From: Runella defluvii
Lineage (GTDB): Bacteria; Bacteroidota; Bacteroidia; Cytophagales; Spirosomataceae
Length of the DNA stretch: 64,000 bases
Assembly (NCBI RefSeq): GCF_014195535.1
Contig: NZ_JACIBY010000004.1
Span: 471,945 to 535,944, forward strand
Direction: 5' to 3'
The position numbers were made by a program, and so were the translations under genes. Below the pieces are notes generated by a model. It did no database searches. It saw only the letters and a program-made list of their open reading frames with translations, and was not told the origin of the DNA. Each line of letters starts with the position of its first letter. Position 1 is the stretch's first letter. This document shows, piece by piece, positions 7,570 through 16,247 of the stretch.

Positions 7570-9285
7570 ATGTATTTGAATATAGATGCACAAAAAGAAA
7601 TGACGTACGATGCTATCGTCGTAGGGTCAGGAATAAGTGGCGGCTGGGCTGCCAAAGAATTAACTGAGCGTGGCTTGCGCGTGCTTTGTATTGAGCGTGG
7701 TCGCGACATCAAGCACGTTGAAGGGTACGAAACAGCCATGAAAGCGCCGTGGGAGTTTGCTCACCGTGGTCGCCCCGACAACATGGCTGCCGAAGAATAT
7801 TGGGCAGGGATGCGCACGGGCTATACAGCCAATGAAGAACACCGCTACTTGTTTGAAAACGATAGCAAAAACCCGTACCTCGAAACCCGTCCGTTTGACT
7901 GGATTCGTGCCTACCACACGGGAGGCCGTTCGTTGTTGTGGGGACGTCAAAGCTACCGTTTCAACGAAGAAGATTTCATGGCTAACGGCAAAGAAGGTGT
8001 TGGGGTGGATTGGCCAGTACGTTACAACGAAATTGCGCCTTGGTATGACTACGCCGAGCGTTTTGCAGGAATCAGTGGGTCGAAAGATGGTTTGTCGGTA
8101 CTTCCTGATGGGCAATTTTTGCCAGCCATGGAGCTAAACTGCCTCGAAAAACACGTGAAGTCGGAAGTAATGAAAAAGATGGGCCGTACGATTACCATCG
8201 GTCGGGTTGCTCACCTTTCAAAACCACAAAGCTGGCATACTGCCCTCGGACGCGCTGCTTGCCAGTACCGCAACATGTGTATGCGTGGCTGTCCGTTTGG
8301 AGCTTATTTCAGTACGCAGTCGGCGACGTTGCCAGCGGCGATGAAAACCAAGCGCTTGACATTGGTCAATAATAAGATTGTATCGGAAGTAATTTATGAC
8401 GAGAAAAAAGGCCGTGCTACGGGCGTTCGGACCATCGACCAAAATACCCTCGAAGTAAAAGAATACTACGCAAAAATTATCTTCTTGAACGCTTCGGCGA
8501 TTCCGTCGGCGTCTATTTTACTTAATTCAAAATCGAGCCGTTTCCCCAACGGATTGGGCAACGACAGCGATCAAGTAGGCCGCAACATCATGGATCACCA
8601 CCTTGGGGTAGGTGCTTCGGGCGAGTTTGATGGTTTCCAAGACCAATACTACTTCGGACGTCGTCCAAACGGAGTTTATATCCCTCGCTACCGCAACTGG
8701 GGCAACGACAAGCGCGATTACTTGCGCGGGTTCGGTTACCAAGGTGGTGCAAGCCGCAGCGGTTGGGGACGTGGTGTAGGTATGGAAGGCTTCGGTGCTT
8801 CGTTCAAAGACGATTTGAGCAAAGTCGGTGGCTGGTCGATGGGTATTGGTGGTTTTGGTGAAGTATTGCCAAACGAAAACAACCGCTTTACGTTACACCC
8901 AACCAAAAAAGACAAATGGGGAATGCCAATTGTGGTATTTGATGCTGCTTACGGCGAAAACGAACGCAAGATGCGTAAAGACATGGCCAACGACGCCGCC
9001 GAAATGCTCGAAGCGGCAGGTCTTAAAAACGTTCGTTCGTACGATGATACCAGCAAAAACCTCGGTATCGGTATCCACGAAATGGGAACGGCACGTATGG
9101 GTAAAGATCCTAAGACGTCGGTGTTGAATAAAAATAACCAGTTGCACGATTGCAAAAACGTCTTCATGACCGACGGTGCCTTTATGACTTCTGCGTCTTG
9201 TGTGAACCCTTCGTTGACCTACATGGCATTTACGGCACGCGCTTCTAAGTTTGCGGTAGATGAGTTGAAGAAGAAAAACCTCTAG
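7570..9285 (+). CDS. GMC family FAD-dependent oxidoreductase
   Basis: Catalytic subunit of a membrane-linked sugar or polyol dehydrogenase, 571 residues. The N-terminal FAD-binding Rossmann motif is VVGSGISGGWAAKEL, followed by RVLCIERGR. The C-terminal GMC block includes GIHEMGTARMGKDP and SCVNPSLTYMAFTARAS. A Cys-rich segment (CQYRNMCMRGCPFGAYFS) may bind an Fe-S cluster, as proposed for related dehydrogenases. The ATG at 7570 was chosen because the longer frame from 7492 overlaps the preceding gene and adds non-homologous residues. With the subunit 3 gene upstream it resembles glucoside 3-dehydrogenase pairs that oxidise disaccharides at C3. Confidence 0.88.
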   Translation: MYLNIDAQKEMTYDAIVVGSGISGGWAAKELTERGLRVLCIERGRDIKHVEGYETAMKAPWEFAHRGRPDNMAAEEYWAGMRTGYTANEEHRYLFENDSKNPYLETRPFDWIRAYHTGGRSLLWGRQSYRFNEEDFMANGKEGVGVDWPVRYNEIAPWYDYAERFAGISGSKDGLSVLPDGQFLPAMELNCLEKHVKSEVMKKMGRTITIGRVAHLSKPQSWHTALGRAACQYRNMCMRGCPFGAYFSTQSATLPAAMKTKRLTLVNNKIVSEVIYDEKKGRATGVRTIDQNTLEVKEYYAKIIFLNASAIPSASILLNSKSSRFPNGLGNDSDQVGRNIMDHHLGVGASGEFDGFQDQYYFGRRPNGVYIPRYRNWGNDKRDYLRGFGYQGGASRSGWGRGVGMEGFGASFKDDLSKVGGWSMGIGGFGEVLPNENNRFTLHPTKKDKWGMPIVVFDAAYGENERKMRKDMANDAAEMLEAAGLKNVRSYDDTSKNLGIGIHEMGTARMGKDPKTSVLNKNNQLHDCKNVFMTDGAFMTSASCVNPSLTYMAFTARASKFAVDELKKKNL

Positions 9286-9312
9286 TTTTCGAGCGTTTTA
9301 TCGCCTTTGGAG

Positions 9313-9342
9313 GCCCAGTTACTTCGGTAGCTGGGCTTTTTT
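9313..9342 (+). terminator. Rho-independent terminator with UUCG tetraloop
   Basis: GCCCAGTTAC, loop TTCG, GTAGCTGGGC (one G-T pair), then a T tract. It lies 27 bp after the GMC oxidoreductase stop and ends the two-gene operon. Confidence 0.9.
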
Positions 9343-9661
9343 GTGTTTTGGTATATCTATCTCTTATGTGTTTAGTATGGTTAAAATATAACTATTTGAA
9401 TGTTTTGTTGATTTTATGGTTGTGGTATTGAGAAAGAAAATTTTGATAAAGTGATTAAAAACAGAATAAAATAAAAAATATAATAATTTTGATATATTCT
9501 TAAATATTTCAACGTAAATAAACTTAAAAATCGAAAATTTGCAGTTTTTTACTAATAAATACTCAAAAATTATACTAAAAATTTGGATGTTTACAAAAAT
9601 AGCTCCATGTTTGTATCGGAAAACAAAACCACGTATTGCCCACCTTAAACAAAATAATATT
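9343..9661. other. AT-rich leader upstream of the porin gene
   Basis: About 320 bp, markedly AT-rich, with no gene. The in-frame extension of the porin from 9539 has no signal-like sequence and was rejected. The region presumably holds the promoter for the porin/ammonium transporter pair. No unambiguous promoter or operator was found. Confidence 0.5.
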
Positions 9662-10909
9662 ATGCAAAAGCTACAATTACTTGTTTTATGTTTGTTTTCG
9701 ACGTTTTTGGCTTTTCCTAAGGGGATTGAGGAGAAAAAGTCAGACGCCAAAACAGAAACTAAGACCGAAGCTAAAGTAGAAGCTAAGACCGAAGCTAAAA
9801 CGGAAGGAGAAGAAGAGAAGAAAGGGTCGTTTACATTTTCGGGATATATCGATTCTTACTATAGTGCCAATTTCAACAAACCAGCTTCACGTTCTAACTT
9901 GGGTGCATATTATGCTCGCGTATTTGACCAGAGATCAGGACAAATTTCGTTGGGTTTGGTACAAACTAAAATGCAATACAGCAACGAAAAGTCAGATGTA
10001 GTGATTGATTTGGCTTTCGGTCCAAACGCTGACCTTGGTAACTACGGAAACTTGCTCGGGCCACTTGGTTCAGGAGGTACATCATTGGCTATCAAACAAG
10101 CGTACTTTAACTGGAAAGCATCTAGCAAATTGACGTTCACGGCGGGTCAGTTTGGTACCCACATCGGTTATGAAGTAATTGATGCTCCAGTAAACTTCAA
10201 CTATTCATTGTCAAACCTTTTCAACAACGGTCCATTCTATCACGTTGGGGTGAAAGGTACGTACGCTTTCTCTGACAAAGTGTCTTTGATGCTTGGTTTG
10301 GTCAACAACGTAGATAACTTGAACGATAACAACCGCAAAAAAGGCTTTGTATCTCAGTTGTTTGTGAATCCTGCTAAAGGCTGGAATGTATATCTTAACT
10401 TTATCAACAGCAACGAAGCAAGCACTGACGACCAAGGAAATACCCCAGATGCACACTACCGCGTTCTTGATTTTGTAACAACGCTTCAAGCGACTGACAA
10501 GCTTTTGATTGGCGCAAACGCAGCATTTGGTTCACAAAAAGGCTCTTACCAAGGCGGCGCTGTTTTGACAGAGTCAACACCTTGGGGTGGTGCAGCAGGT
10601 TATTTGAGCTACGCAGCTTCTGATTTGTTCAGCATTGGTGCGCGTTACGAATACTTCGACAACACGGCAGGTGCTCGTGCGCTTCTTAACCGTCTTGGAA
10701 ATGGAACATCGGTAAATTCATTGACCCTTACTGGAAACTTTACCGTAGCAGATGGTCACTTGTTGATCAAGCCTGAGTTCCGCATGGATTCATACAAAAA
10801 ATTGACAGGCGCTGGCGAAAGCGGACAACAACAATTTGAAGATTCAAAAGGTGCTTTCACTAAAAACGCACAGTCAACGCTTGGTCTAGCACTCATTTAC
10901 AAGTTCTAA
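9662..10909 (+). CDS. Outer-membrane beta-barrel porin
   Basis: A 415-residue protein. The signal peptide is MQKLQLLVLCLFSTFLAFPKG. It is followed by a low-complexity Lys/Glu/Thr/Ala linker (KTETKTEAKVEAKTEAKTE), then alternating amphipathic strands beginning FTFSGYIDSYYSANFNKP and ending in an aromatic-terminated strand (LGLALIYKF), the usual signal for outer-membrane insertion. The pattern fits the putative beta-barrel porin-2/OmpL-like family. It lies directly upstream of the ammonium transporter gene, so it may provide outer-membrane passage for ammonium or small nitrogen compounds. The ATG at 9662 is preferred because it opens the signal peptide. Confidence 0.82.
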   Translation: MQKLQLLVLCLFSTFLAFPKGIEEKKSDAKTETKTEAKVEAKTEAKTEGEEEKKGSFTFSGYIDSYYSANFNKPASRSNLGAYYARVFDQRSGQISLGLVQTKMQYSNEKSDVVIDLAFGPNADLGNYGNLLGPLGSGGTSLAIKQAYFNWKASSKLTFTAGQFGTHIGYEVIDAPVNFNYSLSNLFNNGPFYHVGVKGTYAFSDKVSLMLGLVNNVDNLNDNNRKKGFVSQLFVNPAKGWNVYLNFINSNEASTDDQGNTPDAHYRVLDFVTTLQATDKLLIGANAAFGSQKGSYQGGAVLTESTPWGGAAGYLSYAASDLFSIGARYEYFDNTAGARALLNRLGNGTSVNSLTLTGNFTVADGHLLIKPEFRMDSYKKLTGAGESGQQQFEDSKGAFTKNAQSTLGLALIYKF

Positions 10910-10922
10910 TAATTGATTCCTA

Positions 10923-10956
10923 TTTTAAGTGGAGCCTTCAACGCCTCCACTTAAAA
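10923..10956 (+). terminator. 12-bp hairpin between porin and ammonium transporter genes
   Basis: TTTTAAGTGGAG, ten-base loop, CTCCACTTAAAA. No long T tract follows, so it may be an attenuator or a mRNA-processing hairpin that sets unequal expression of the two genes, rather than a full stop. Confidence 0.65.
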
Positions 10957-11002
10957 TCCTTGATAACTATTAAAGTACAACCAAAACCAGTCAAGTAAAT
11001 CT

Positions 11003-12325
11003 ATGAAAAATTTAATCCCACTCGTGATTTTGCTGGTAGTTAGCCTCTTAGGAGTCTTAATGCCAGCTATCCCAACCCAAATTGTAACCGAAGGGTTAAA
11101 TTCAGGCGATATGGCCTGGATGCTTGTTGCTACGGCGTTCGTATTGTTGATGACACCTGGCTTGGCCTACTTCTACGGAGGAATGGTAAACCACAAAAAC
11201 GTTATCTCAACAATGCTTCAGAGCTTTATTGCAATGGGCGTAATCAGTATCGTTTGGGTTGTCGTTGGTTTTAGTTTGGCTTTCGGTGATTCAATCGGTG
11301 GCTGGGTAGGAAATCCTATGACATTCTTCATGTTCAATGGTGTATTAGACGGAAAGCCTTGGTCATTGGCTCCTACTATTCCATTGGCATTGTTTGCATT
11401 CTTCCAATTGAAATTTGCGGTAATCACGCCTGCGCTTGTGACAGGTTCGTTGGCAGAGCGTATCAAATTCCGTTCGTATATTTTGTTCATGGTGTTGTTC
11501 AGCATTTTCGTATATGCTCCTTTGGCACACTGGACATGGCACCCAGAAGGTTTCTTATTTAAGCTTGGTGTACTTGACTTTGCTGGTGGTACTGTAGTAC
11601 ACATGTCGGCAGGTTGGGCAGCGTTGGCGGGTGCGTTGTACTTGAAGCGTCGTCGTTCACACGAAGAAGCAAACTTTTTGCCACCAGCCAATATCCCCTA
11701 CGTATTGTTAGGAACAGGTTTGTTGTGGTTCGGATGGTTTGGATTTAACGCAGGTTCGGCCGTAGGTGCAGGTCCATTGGCAGTTTCAGCATTGGCTGCT
11801 ACCAACACCGCAGCTGCCGCAGCAGGTTTGGCGTGGGTATTGTTCGATACAGCAAAAGGCAAAAAGCCATCAGCCCTTGGGTTCTCAATCGGAGCCGTTG
11901 TAGGTTTGGTTGCGATTACACCAGCCTGCGGATTCGTTACGATTCCTCAGTCGATTTTCATCGGTACTATCTCATCAATGGTATCAAATTACTTGGCACA
12001 CCTTCGTACCAAAACTACGTTGGACGATACGCTTGACGTATTCCCTTGCCACGGTGTAGGTGGTATGATGGGTATGATCATGACGGGTATCTTTGCTTCA
12101 AAAGGCGTAAACGGAGCGGTGGTTGACGAAGGGTTGGCTTACGGTACATTTACCCTTTTCAAAAACCACATGATTGCTCTTGTGTTGGTGTCAGTATTCG
12201 CTTTTGTAATGTCGTACGTTATTTTAATGATTACAGACTTCATCGAGCCACTTCGTGTATCAGAAGAAGACGAAAAAGTTGGGTTGGATATTAGCCAACA
12301 CGATGAATTCTTGGTAGAAGCTTAA
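11003..12325 (+). CDS. amtB: Ammonium transporter (Amt/Mep/Rh family)
   Basis: Inner-membrane trimeric channel for ammonium uptake, 440 residues, with about 11-12 hydrophobic helices. Diagnostic parts are GLAYFYGGMVNHKN near the N-terminus, LDFAGGTVVHMSAG with Asp192 and pore His200, and CHGVGGMMGMIMTGIF with the second pore His350. The C-terminal cytoplasmic tail is present (DFIEPLRVSEEDEKVGLDISQHDE) and would normally bind a PII protein. No glnK/glnB lies next to it in this window; instead a porin gene precedes it. A strong terminator follows. Confidence 0.95.
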   Translation: MKNLIPLVILLVVSLLGVLMPAIPTQIVTEGLNSGDMAWMLVATAFVLLMTPGLAYFYGGMVNHKNVISTMLQSFIAMGVISIVWVVVGFSLAFGDSIGGWVGNPMTFFMFNGVLDGKPWSLAPTIPLALFAFFQLKFAVITPALVTGSLAERIKFRSYILFMVLFSIFVYAPLAHWTWHPEGFLFKLGVLDFAGGTVVHMSAGWAALAGALYLKRRRSHEEANFLPPANIPYVLLGTGLLWFGWFGFNAGSAVGAGPLAVSALAATNTAAAAAGLAWVLFDTAKGKKPSALGFSIGAVVGLVAITPACGFVTIPQSIFIGTISSMVSNYLAHLRTKTTLDDTLDVFPCHGVGGMMGMIMTGIFASKGVNGAVVDEGLAYGTFTLFKNHMIALVLVSVFAFVMSYVILMITDFIEPLRVSEEDEKVGLDISQHDEFLVEA

Positions 12326-12344
12326 AAACCAAATAGAAAAGTTA

Positions 12345-12433
12345 CAACGAGACCACAGAGGGCATGCCCTATTGACTGTGGTTTTGTTGTACTCGTTGAA
12401 GCTACTGGCATTGCTGGTAGCTTCATTTTTTTT
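12345..12433 (+). terminator. Nested hairpins ending in a terminator after amtB
   Basis: The main terminator is GAAGCTAC (12398), an 11-base loop, GTAGCTTC, then A and eight T. Just upstream are nested complementary arms: CAACGAG/CTCGTTG, ACCACAG/CTGTGGT and the palindrome AGGGCATGCCCT at 12359-12370. The two structures share a few bases, so they may compete. Confidence 0.8.
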
Positions 12434-12505
12434 GTAGCATCGAATACGGTGAAGCCAACAAGATAGTCTGCCGTTTAGAGGGCTATATTGTTTTTTGCGT
12501 GCAGT

Positions 12506-13444
12506 TTAAGAAGACAGAGAAGACAACGCTATTTGAGACTTAATTTGTATCAATTCGCCCAAAAGGCTTGTTTCCTTGGCCAGTCTCTTTTCTTGTAAGT
12601 TATCGGCAATAGTAGCAATGGCGACGTTTAATGTGTCAATCTCCGTTTTCCGTTTGTTAATGATGTCTTGGTAAGTAGAAATCAACTGGCCGTCAGAATG
12701 TTGACTGATTAGCAAGAGGCTATTTATGACCTCTTCGGAACTCAATAAGATGCCTTGGGTGGCTGCCACCGCAATACACTCGTTTATTACTGTCTTAGCG
12801 ATACTTAATGCCTCTGAGTTACGATAGAAAATCCCATTGTCAATTTCCAATAGTGGGCAAACGGAATTAAAGACACAATTAACAATGGTTTTTGACCATA
12901 TCTTAGCGTATATATTCGGCTCCGTTTTAAACTTGAAATGCTGCGTATTTATTTCATTAACTATGCTAAGTAACCCCTCGTTGGTTCCAGAAATAATGCC
13001 CACCGAAGAATCTGAAACTGGCATGAACTGTAATTTATTTTCTGACAGAAGCTGGGATGTTGCAAAAAGAACACAGCGGTAGATTTGTGGAAATTTATGT
13101 TCGATAAATGGTTTTTCCACATTTAGCCCATTCTGTAAAATTATGATTGGAGTAGCATTGATTTTTGCCTTCAGCCTTTGAGCAATAGCCGCATTTCCGT
13201 ACGACTTATTGGTTAAAACCACAAGGCCATTCAGTTCTGAGTAATTGCTTATCGTGCTTATGGGGACTTCTGCTTTTATCACTTCGCTGTTTTTTAATAC
13301 AACTTCAATTTGCTCAGTGTAAGCCGAATGGTCGTCGAGATGTCCGCGCAGTAAAACAACTTCTTTGCCCTCACTTTTTAAAAAAGCGGCCAGTGCTTTC
13401 CCAATGGCGCCAGCTCCAACGATGAAAATAGCCTTGCTGTTCAT
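12506..13444 (-). CDS. Ketopantoate reductase-like (ApbA/PanE family) oxidoreductase
   Basis: A 312-residue protein with an N-terminal NAD(P)-binding motif FIVGAGAIGKALAAFLKSEG. A family signature is visible in LVVLTNKSYGNAAIAQRL and IIILQNGLNVEKPF, corresponding to the K/N residues of ketopantoate reductases. The C-terminal helical domain contains KIWSKTIVNCVFNSVCPLLE, which matches the conserved 'K...NP' region in degenerate form. It is the last gene of a TetR-racemase-reductase operon with short gaps, which argues against housekeeping pantothenate synthesis and for a regulated, possibly detoxifying or catabolic, reductase. Confidence 0.8.
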   Translation of the reverse strand: MNSKAIFIVGAGAIGKALAAFLKSEGKEVVLLRGHLDDHSAYTEQIEVVLKNSEVIKAEVPISTISNYSELNGLVVLTNKSYGNAAIAQRLKAKINATPIIILQNGLNVEKPFIEHKFPQIYRCVLFATSQLLSENKLQFMPVSDSSVGIISGTNEGLLSIVNEINTQHFKFKTEPNIYAKIWSKTIVNCVFNSVCPLLEIDNGIFYRNSEALSIAKTVINECIAVAATQGILLSSEEVINSLLLISQHSDGQLISTYQDIINKRKTEIDTLNVAIATIADNLQEKRLAKETSLLGELIQIKSQIALSSLSS

Positions 13445-13481
13445 AGATTACTTAGGCTTTGTTTTTAGAAGATAAACCAAG

Positions 13482-14180
13482 CTAGGTGGTTGTTAAAGCA
13501 AACTCAACGGCTGCCTGTGCATGAATCAGGGTAGAGTTGAAAACAGGGACAGAAATGTCTTCTTGAGAAATGAGTAAGGGAATTTCGGTACAACCTAATA
13601 TGATACCTTCTGCGCCTTGTTCAATAAGCCTGTTTATGATGGAGATGTATTCTTGTTTTGTACGTTGAAGAAGAATACCCTTGCCCAATTCGTGCAGAAG
13701 GGTTTCTTCAATGAAATCTATTTCTGCTTTGGTAGCAGGTATGATTATTTCCAATCCTTCCTCGGAAAGTTTCTTTTTGTAGAAATCCAATTCCATGGTG
13801 TAAACCGTACCCAGCAAACCGACTTTCTTTAACTGTCTTTTATGAATGGCATTGGCAGTGGCTACTCGGATGTCGATAAGAGGTAAGCCCACTTTTTGGG
13901 CAACTCGTTCGGCAACAATATGGGCAGTATTTGCACCCAGTACGATCACTTCAGCACCCGCGTCTTTTAATCTTGATGCAGCGTTTGACAATAACTGGAA
14001 TGTACCCTCCCAGTTATAATCAGCATTGTATGTGCTGAAATTTTCGAAATTGACCGAGTAAATAATACATTCAGCAAAATTTAGATGGCCTAATCTTTTA
14101 TTGGTTTCTTCATTGATAAATCGGTAATAATCCAGCGTTGAAGTCCAACTGATACCGCCTACAAGTCCTATTTTTTTCAT
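13482..14180 (-). CDS. Aspartate/glutamate racemase family protein
   Basis: A 232-residue two-domain protein beginning MKKIGLVGGISWTSTLDYYR. PLP-independent racemases of this family use two Cys residues. The second is present in GIILGCTEIPLL (Cys197). At the first site the usual Cys-Asn-Thr or Cys-Thr-Asn-Thr is replaced by LGANTAH (Gly82-Ala83-Asn84), so one catalytic thiol is missing. The enzyme may therefore be one-sided, have another activity, or use a different base. It sits between the tetR and reductase genes with gaps of 59 and 37 bp. Confidence 0.82.
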   Translation of the reverse strand: MKKIGLVGGISWTSTLDYYRFINEETNKRLGHLNFAECIIYSVNFENFSTYNADYNWEGTFQLLSNAASRLKDAGAEVIVLGANTAHIVAERVAQKVGLPLIDIRVATANAIHKRQLKKVGLLGTVYTMELDFYKKKLSEEGLEIIIPATKAEIDFIEETLLHELGKGILLQRTKQEYISIINRLIEQGAEGIILGCTEIPLLISQEDISVPVFNSTLIHAQAAVEFALTTT

Positions 14181-14239
14181 CTTTTTGGTCAGAAAGTGTT
14201 ATGATAAATCCAGTGAGGCTACTCGTTTGGCTAAAAAAA

Positions 14240-14842
14240 TTAATCTTTCAAACTCACTATTATTTTTTCTAAAAAATTCATCGCAATCTTAAGTTCTGTT
14301 AAACTATCAGTTACTTTCGCTTGCATAAATGCCCCTTCAATCAATGATATAAGAATAACCGCAATTTCTGTAGGGTCGGTGTCTGGTTTTATTTCACCTC
14401 GGTTTATTCCTCGCTTAACCTGATTTTCTACCGATACTTTCCAAAAAGAAAGGGCATTGGTAACTTTTTCTTTCAAAAGGGGATGAGTGTCGTCTGCTTC
14501 AGTGGCGGTATTCAAAATAGGACAACCAGCCCGTAAAAAAGGTATTTTTAAATAATTACGGTATATAGCTGGATAAACAAGTAATCGTTCAATGGAATTT
14601 TCGGTTGCCATCAATTTTTCTTTGATGTAGTCATTGACTTTCGTATGGTTATAATCAAAAACAGCCAGTGCAACCTCATCTTTATTTTCAAAATTTCCAT
14701 AAATGCTACCCTTCGTTAGTCCTGTCGCTTGGATAAGGTCATTGATGGATGTCCCAGCGTACCCTTTTTCATTGAAAATAGGGGCCGTTTTTTCAATAAT
14801 AAATTGTCTAGTCCTTTCTGCTTTGGATAGTGTCTCATTCAT
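14240..14842 (-). CDS. TetR/AcrR family transcriptional regulator
   Basis: A 200-residue protein. The N-terminal HTH reads TRQFIIEKTAPIFNEKGYAGTSINDLIQATGLTKGSIYGNF, a textbook TetR domain with recognition helix TKGSIYGNF. The rest is a ligand-binding helical domain with the TetR_C-like FLRAGCPILNTATEADDTHP segment, which contains a Cys that could sense electrophiles. It is the first gene of its operon, and its own promoter overlaps a 28-bp palindrome (14862-14889), so autoregulation is very likely. The divergent neighbour is a serine hydrolase. Confidence 0.9.
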   Translation of the reverse strand: MNETLSKAERTRQFIIEKTAPIFNEKGYAGTSINDLIQATGLTKGSIYGNFENKDEVALAVFDYNHTKVNDYIKEKLMATENSIERLLVYPAIYRNYLKIPFLRAGCPILNTATEADDTHPLLKEKVTNALSFWKVSVENQVKRGINRGEIKPDTDPTEIAVILISLIEGAFMQAKVTDSLTELKIAMNFLEKIIVSLKD

Positions 14843-14849
14843 GATGATG

Positions 14850-14889
14850 CAAATATAATGGACAAAAAATACCGAACGGTATTTTTTGT
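14850..14889 (-). promoter_or_regulatory. TetR operon promoter box and operator palindrome
   Basis: On the minus strand a TATATTTG box (14850-14857) lies 7 bp before the tetR start codon. Directly upstream is a perfect 13-bp inverted repeat with a 2-bp centre: ACAAAAAATACCG, AA, CGGTATTTTTTGT (14862-14889). The core ACCG..CGGT is the usual TetR-family operator shape. It covers the spacer and -33 region, so a bound repressor would block polymerase. Confidence 0.85.
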
Positions 14890-15008
14890 GTAAAAATTTA
14901 TTTTGAGCACAGATTTAAAGTAAAACCAGTAGCGGCAGTCAGCTATTTGGGCAATATTACCTATGAAATTGACTATTTCTGCCTATGTTTTAGGGTTTTG
15001 CCATCAAG

Positions 15009-15016
15009 TAATTTTG
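15009..15016 (+). promoter_or_regulatory. Candidate -7 box for the serine hydrolase gene
   Basis: TAATTTTG fits the Bacteroidota TAnnTTTG box and lies 28 bp before the start codon at 15045. No perfect TTTG -33 box is seen at the ideal spacing. The tetR operator is about 120 bp further upstream. Confidence 0.4.
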
Positions 15017-15044
15017 CGTTCATAATTTTTACAGCAATACAAAT

Positions 15045-16211
15045 ATGAAACGCTATTTGATGATTATCCTACCAGTTTTGATTTTTACTGGTTGCAAAAA
15101 CAACAATGTAGATCCTAATCCGACTACGACATGTCTGGCGGAAAATGCGATTAATGAGGGAATCATTCCTGCTTCGGAGGTGAAAGCCATTATTGATTCT
15201 TATACGTCTGACAAACTCCCAGGGATTACATTTCTGGCACGCAAGGGAGATAACTATTGGCAGTACAACAGTGGAGTACTCAACAAAGATTCAAAGAAGT
15301 CAATGAGACCGTGTCTAGTATGGCCTGGCTACAGCATCACTAAAATGTACACCGCCACCGCTATTTTAAAGCTCGCTGAACTTGGGAAAATCTCGCTTGA
15401 TCAAAAAATCAATACTTGCTTACCAGCCAATTTGCTCTCCAAAATTCCTGATGCTAACAAAATAACCATCCGAATGCTGCTGAATCACAGCTCTGGTATT
15501 GAAGACTATTGGCATAATTCTGAGTATGTTGAGGGGTACGTCGAAAACCCCGCCCGTACCTACGAGGTGAGCGATTACTTGGAGGCAGCTAAGAGACGAT
15601 TTTTTGAGCCAGGGACAGATGTCTATTATTCCAACACCAATTACCTTATTTTGTCGCTCATTATCGACCACATTACCAATCAGAGGCACGAAATATCTTT
15701 TCTTAAATACATTTATAATCCACTCGAACTTTCGGATACTTTCTATAAAGAATTGCCTACTAACCTGCTCATAGATACACCACGTTTGTATGCCGATGTC
15801 GAAGGGGCGGGTAGGCTAATTGACTTTACGGATTTGTCATACGTACAATTTCGCAACGAATCAGGTAGCAATAGCATCTTTGCAAAACCAAAAGATTTTG
15901 TGGATTTTATTCATGGTCTTTCGCATGGTAAGTTACTCAACGCCCACTATTTTTCAGAGATGAGAAAGGAATATACTGGAAACGCCAGTCCAGATGTATA
16001 TGGCTTAGGATTAGAGTTTTATGAAAAAAATGGCGCCAAAATGTACGGTTATGCTGGTAGCAGTTTTGGGGGAAGAACGCTCTTACTCTATAATCCTAAA
16101 ACCGACGTAAGCTTTTTTATAGGTGTCAATGCGGGTGCGGAACTCGGAGGGCCTGTGTTGGAAAACATTGCGGAGATGATGGAAGAAATTGCGACTAAGC
16201 TGGCAAATTAA
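15045..16211 (+). CDS. Serine hydrolase lipoprotein (class C beta-lactamase/DD-peptidase fold)
   Basis: A 388-residue lipoprotein (lipobox LIFTGC after MKRYLMIILPV). The penicillin-binding-type active site is seen as Ser97-Ile-Thr-Lys100 in WPGYSITKMYTATAILKLAE, and Tyr195-Ser-Asn197 in YYSNTNYLILSLI. A C-terminal GYAGSSFGGRTLLLYNP stands in for the KTG-like strand. Members include esterases, D-amino-acid peptidases and unspecific serine hydrolases; resistance to beta-lactams is not implied. It is divergent from the tetR operon and could share its operator region. Confidence 0.87.
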   Translation: MKRYLMIILPVLIFTGCKNNNVDPNPTTTCLAENAINEGIIPASEVKAIIDSYTSDKLPGITFLARKGDNYWQYNSGVLNKDSKKSMRPCLVWPGYSITKMYTATAILKLAELGKISLDQKINTCLPANLLSKIPDANKITIRMLLNHSSGIEDYWHNSEYVEGYVENPARTYEVSDYLEAAKRRFFEPGTDVYYSNTNYLILSLIIDHITNQRHEISFLKYIYNPLELSDTFYKELPTNLLIDTPRLYADVEGAGRLIDFTDLSYVQFRNESGSNSIFAKPKDFVDFIHGLSHGKLLNAHYFSEMRKEYTGNASPDVYGLGLEFYEKNGAKMYGYAGSSFGGRTLLLYNPKTDVSFFIGVNAGAELGGPVLENIAEMMEEIATKLAN

Positions 16212-16247
16212 TCGCTCTCAGGTACAATACTTGTTATATTTGAAACC

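Noticed and set aside
15045-16211. Serine hydrolase considered as a beta-lactamase resistance gene
   Set aside because: The SxxK and YxN motifs fit many esterases and peptidases; nothing indicates beta-lactam hydrolysis.
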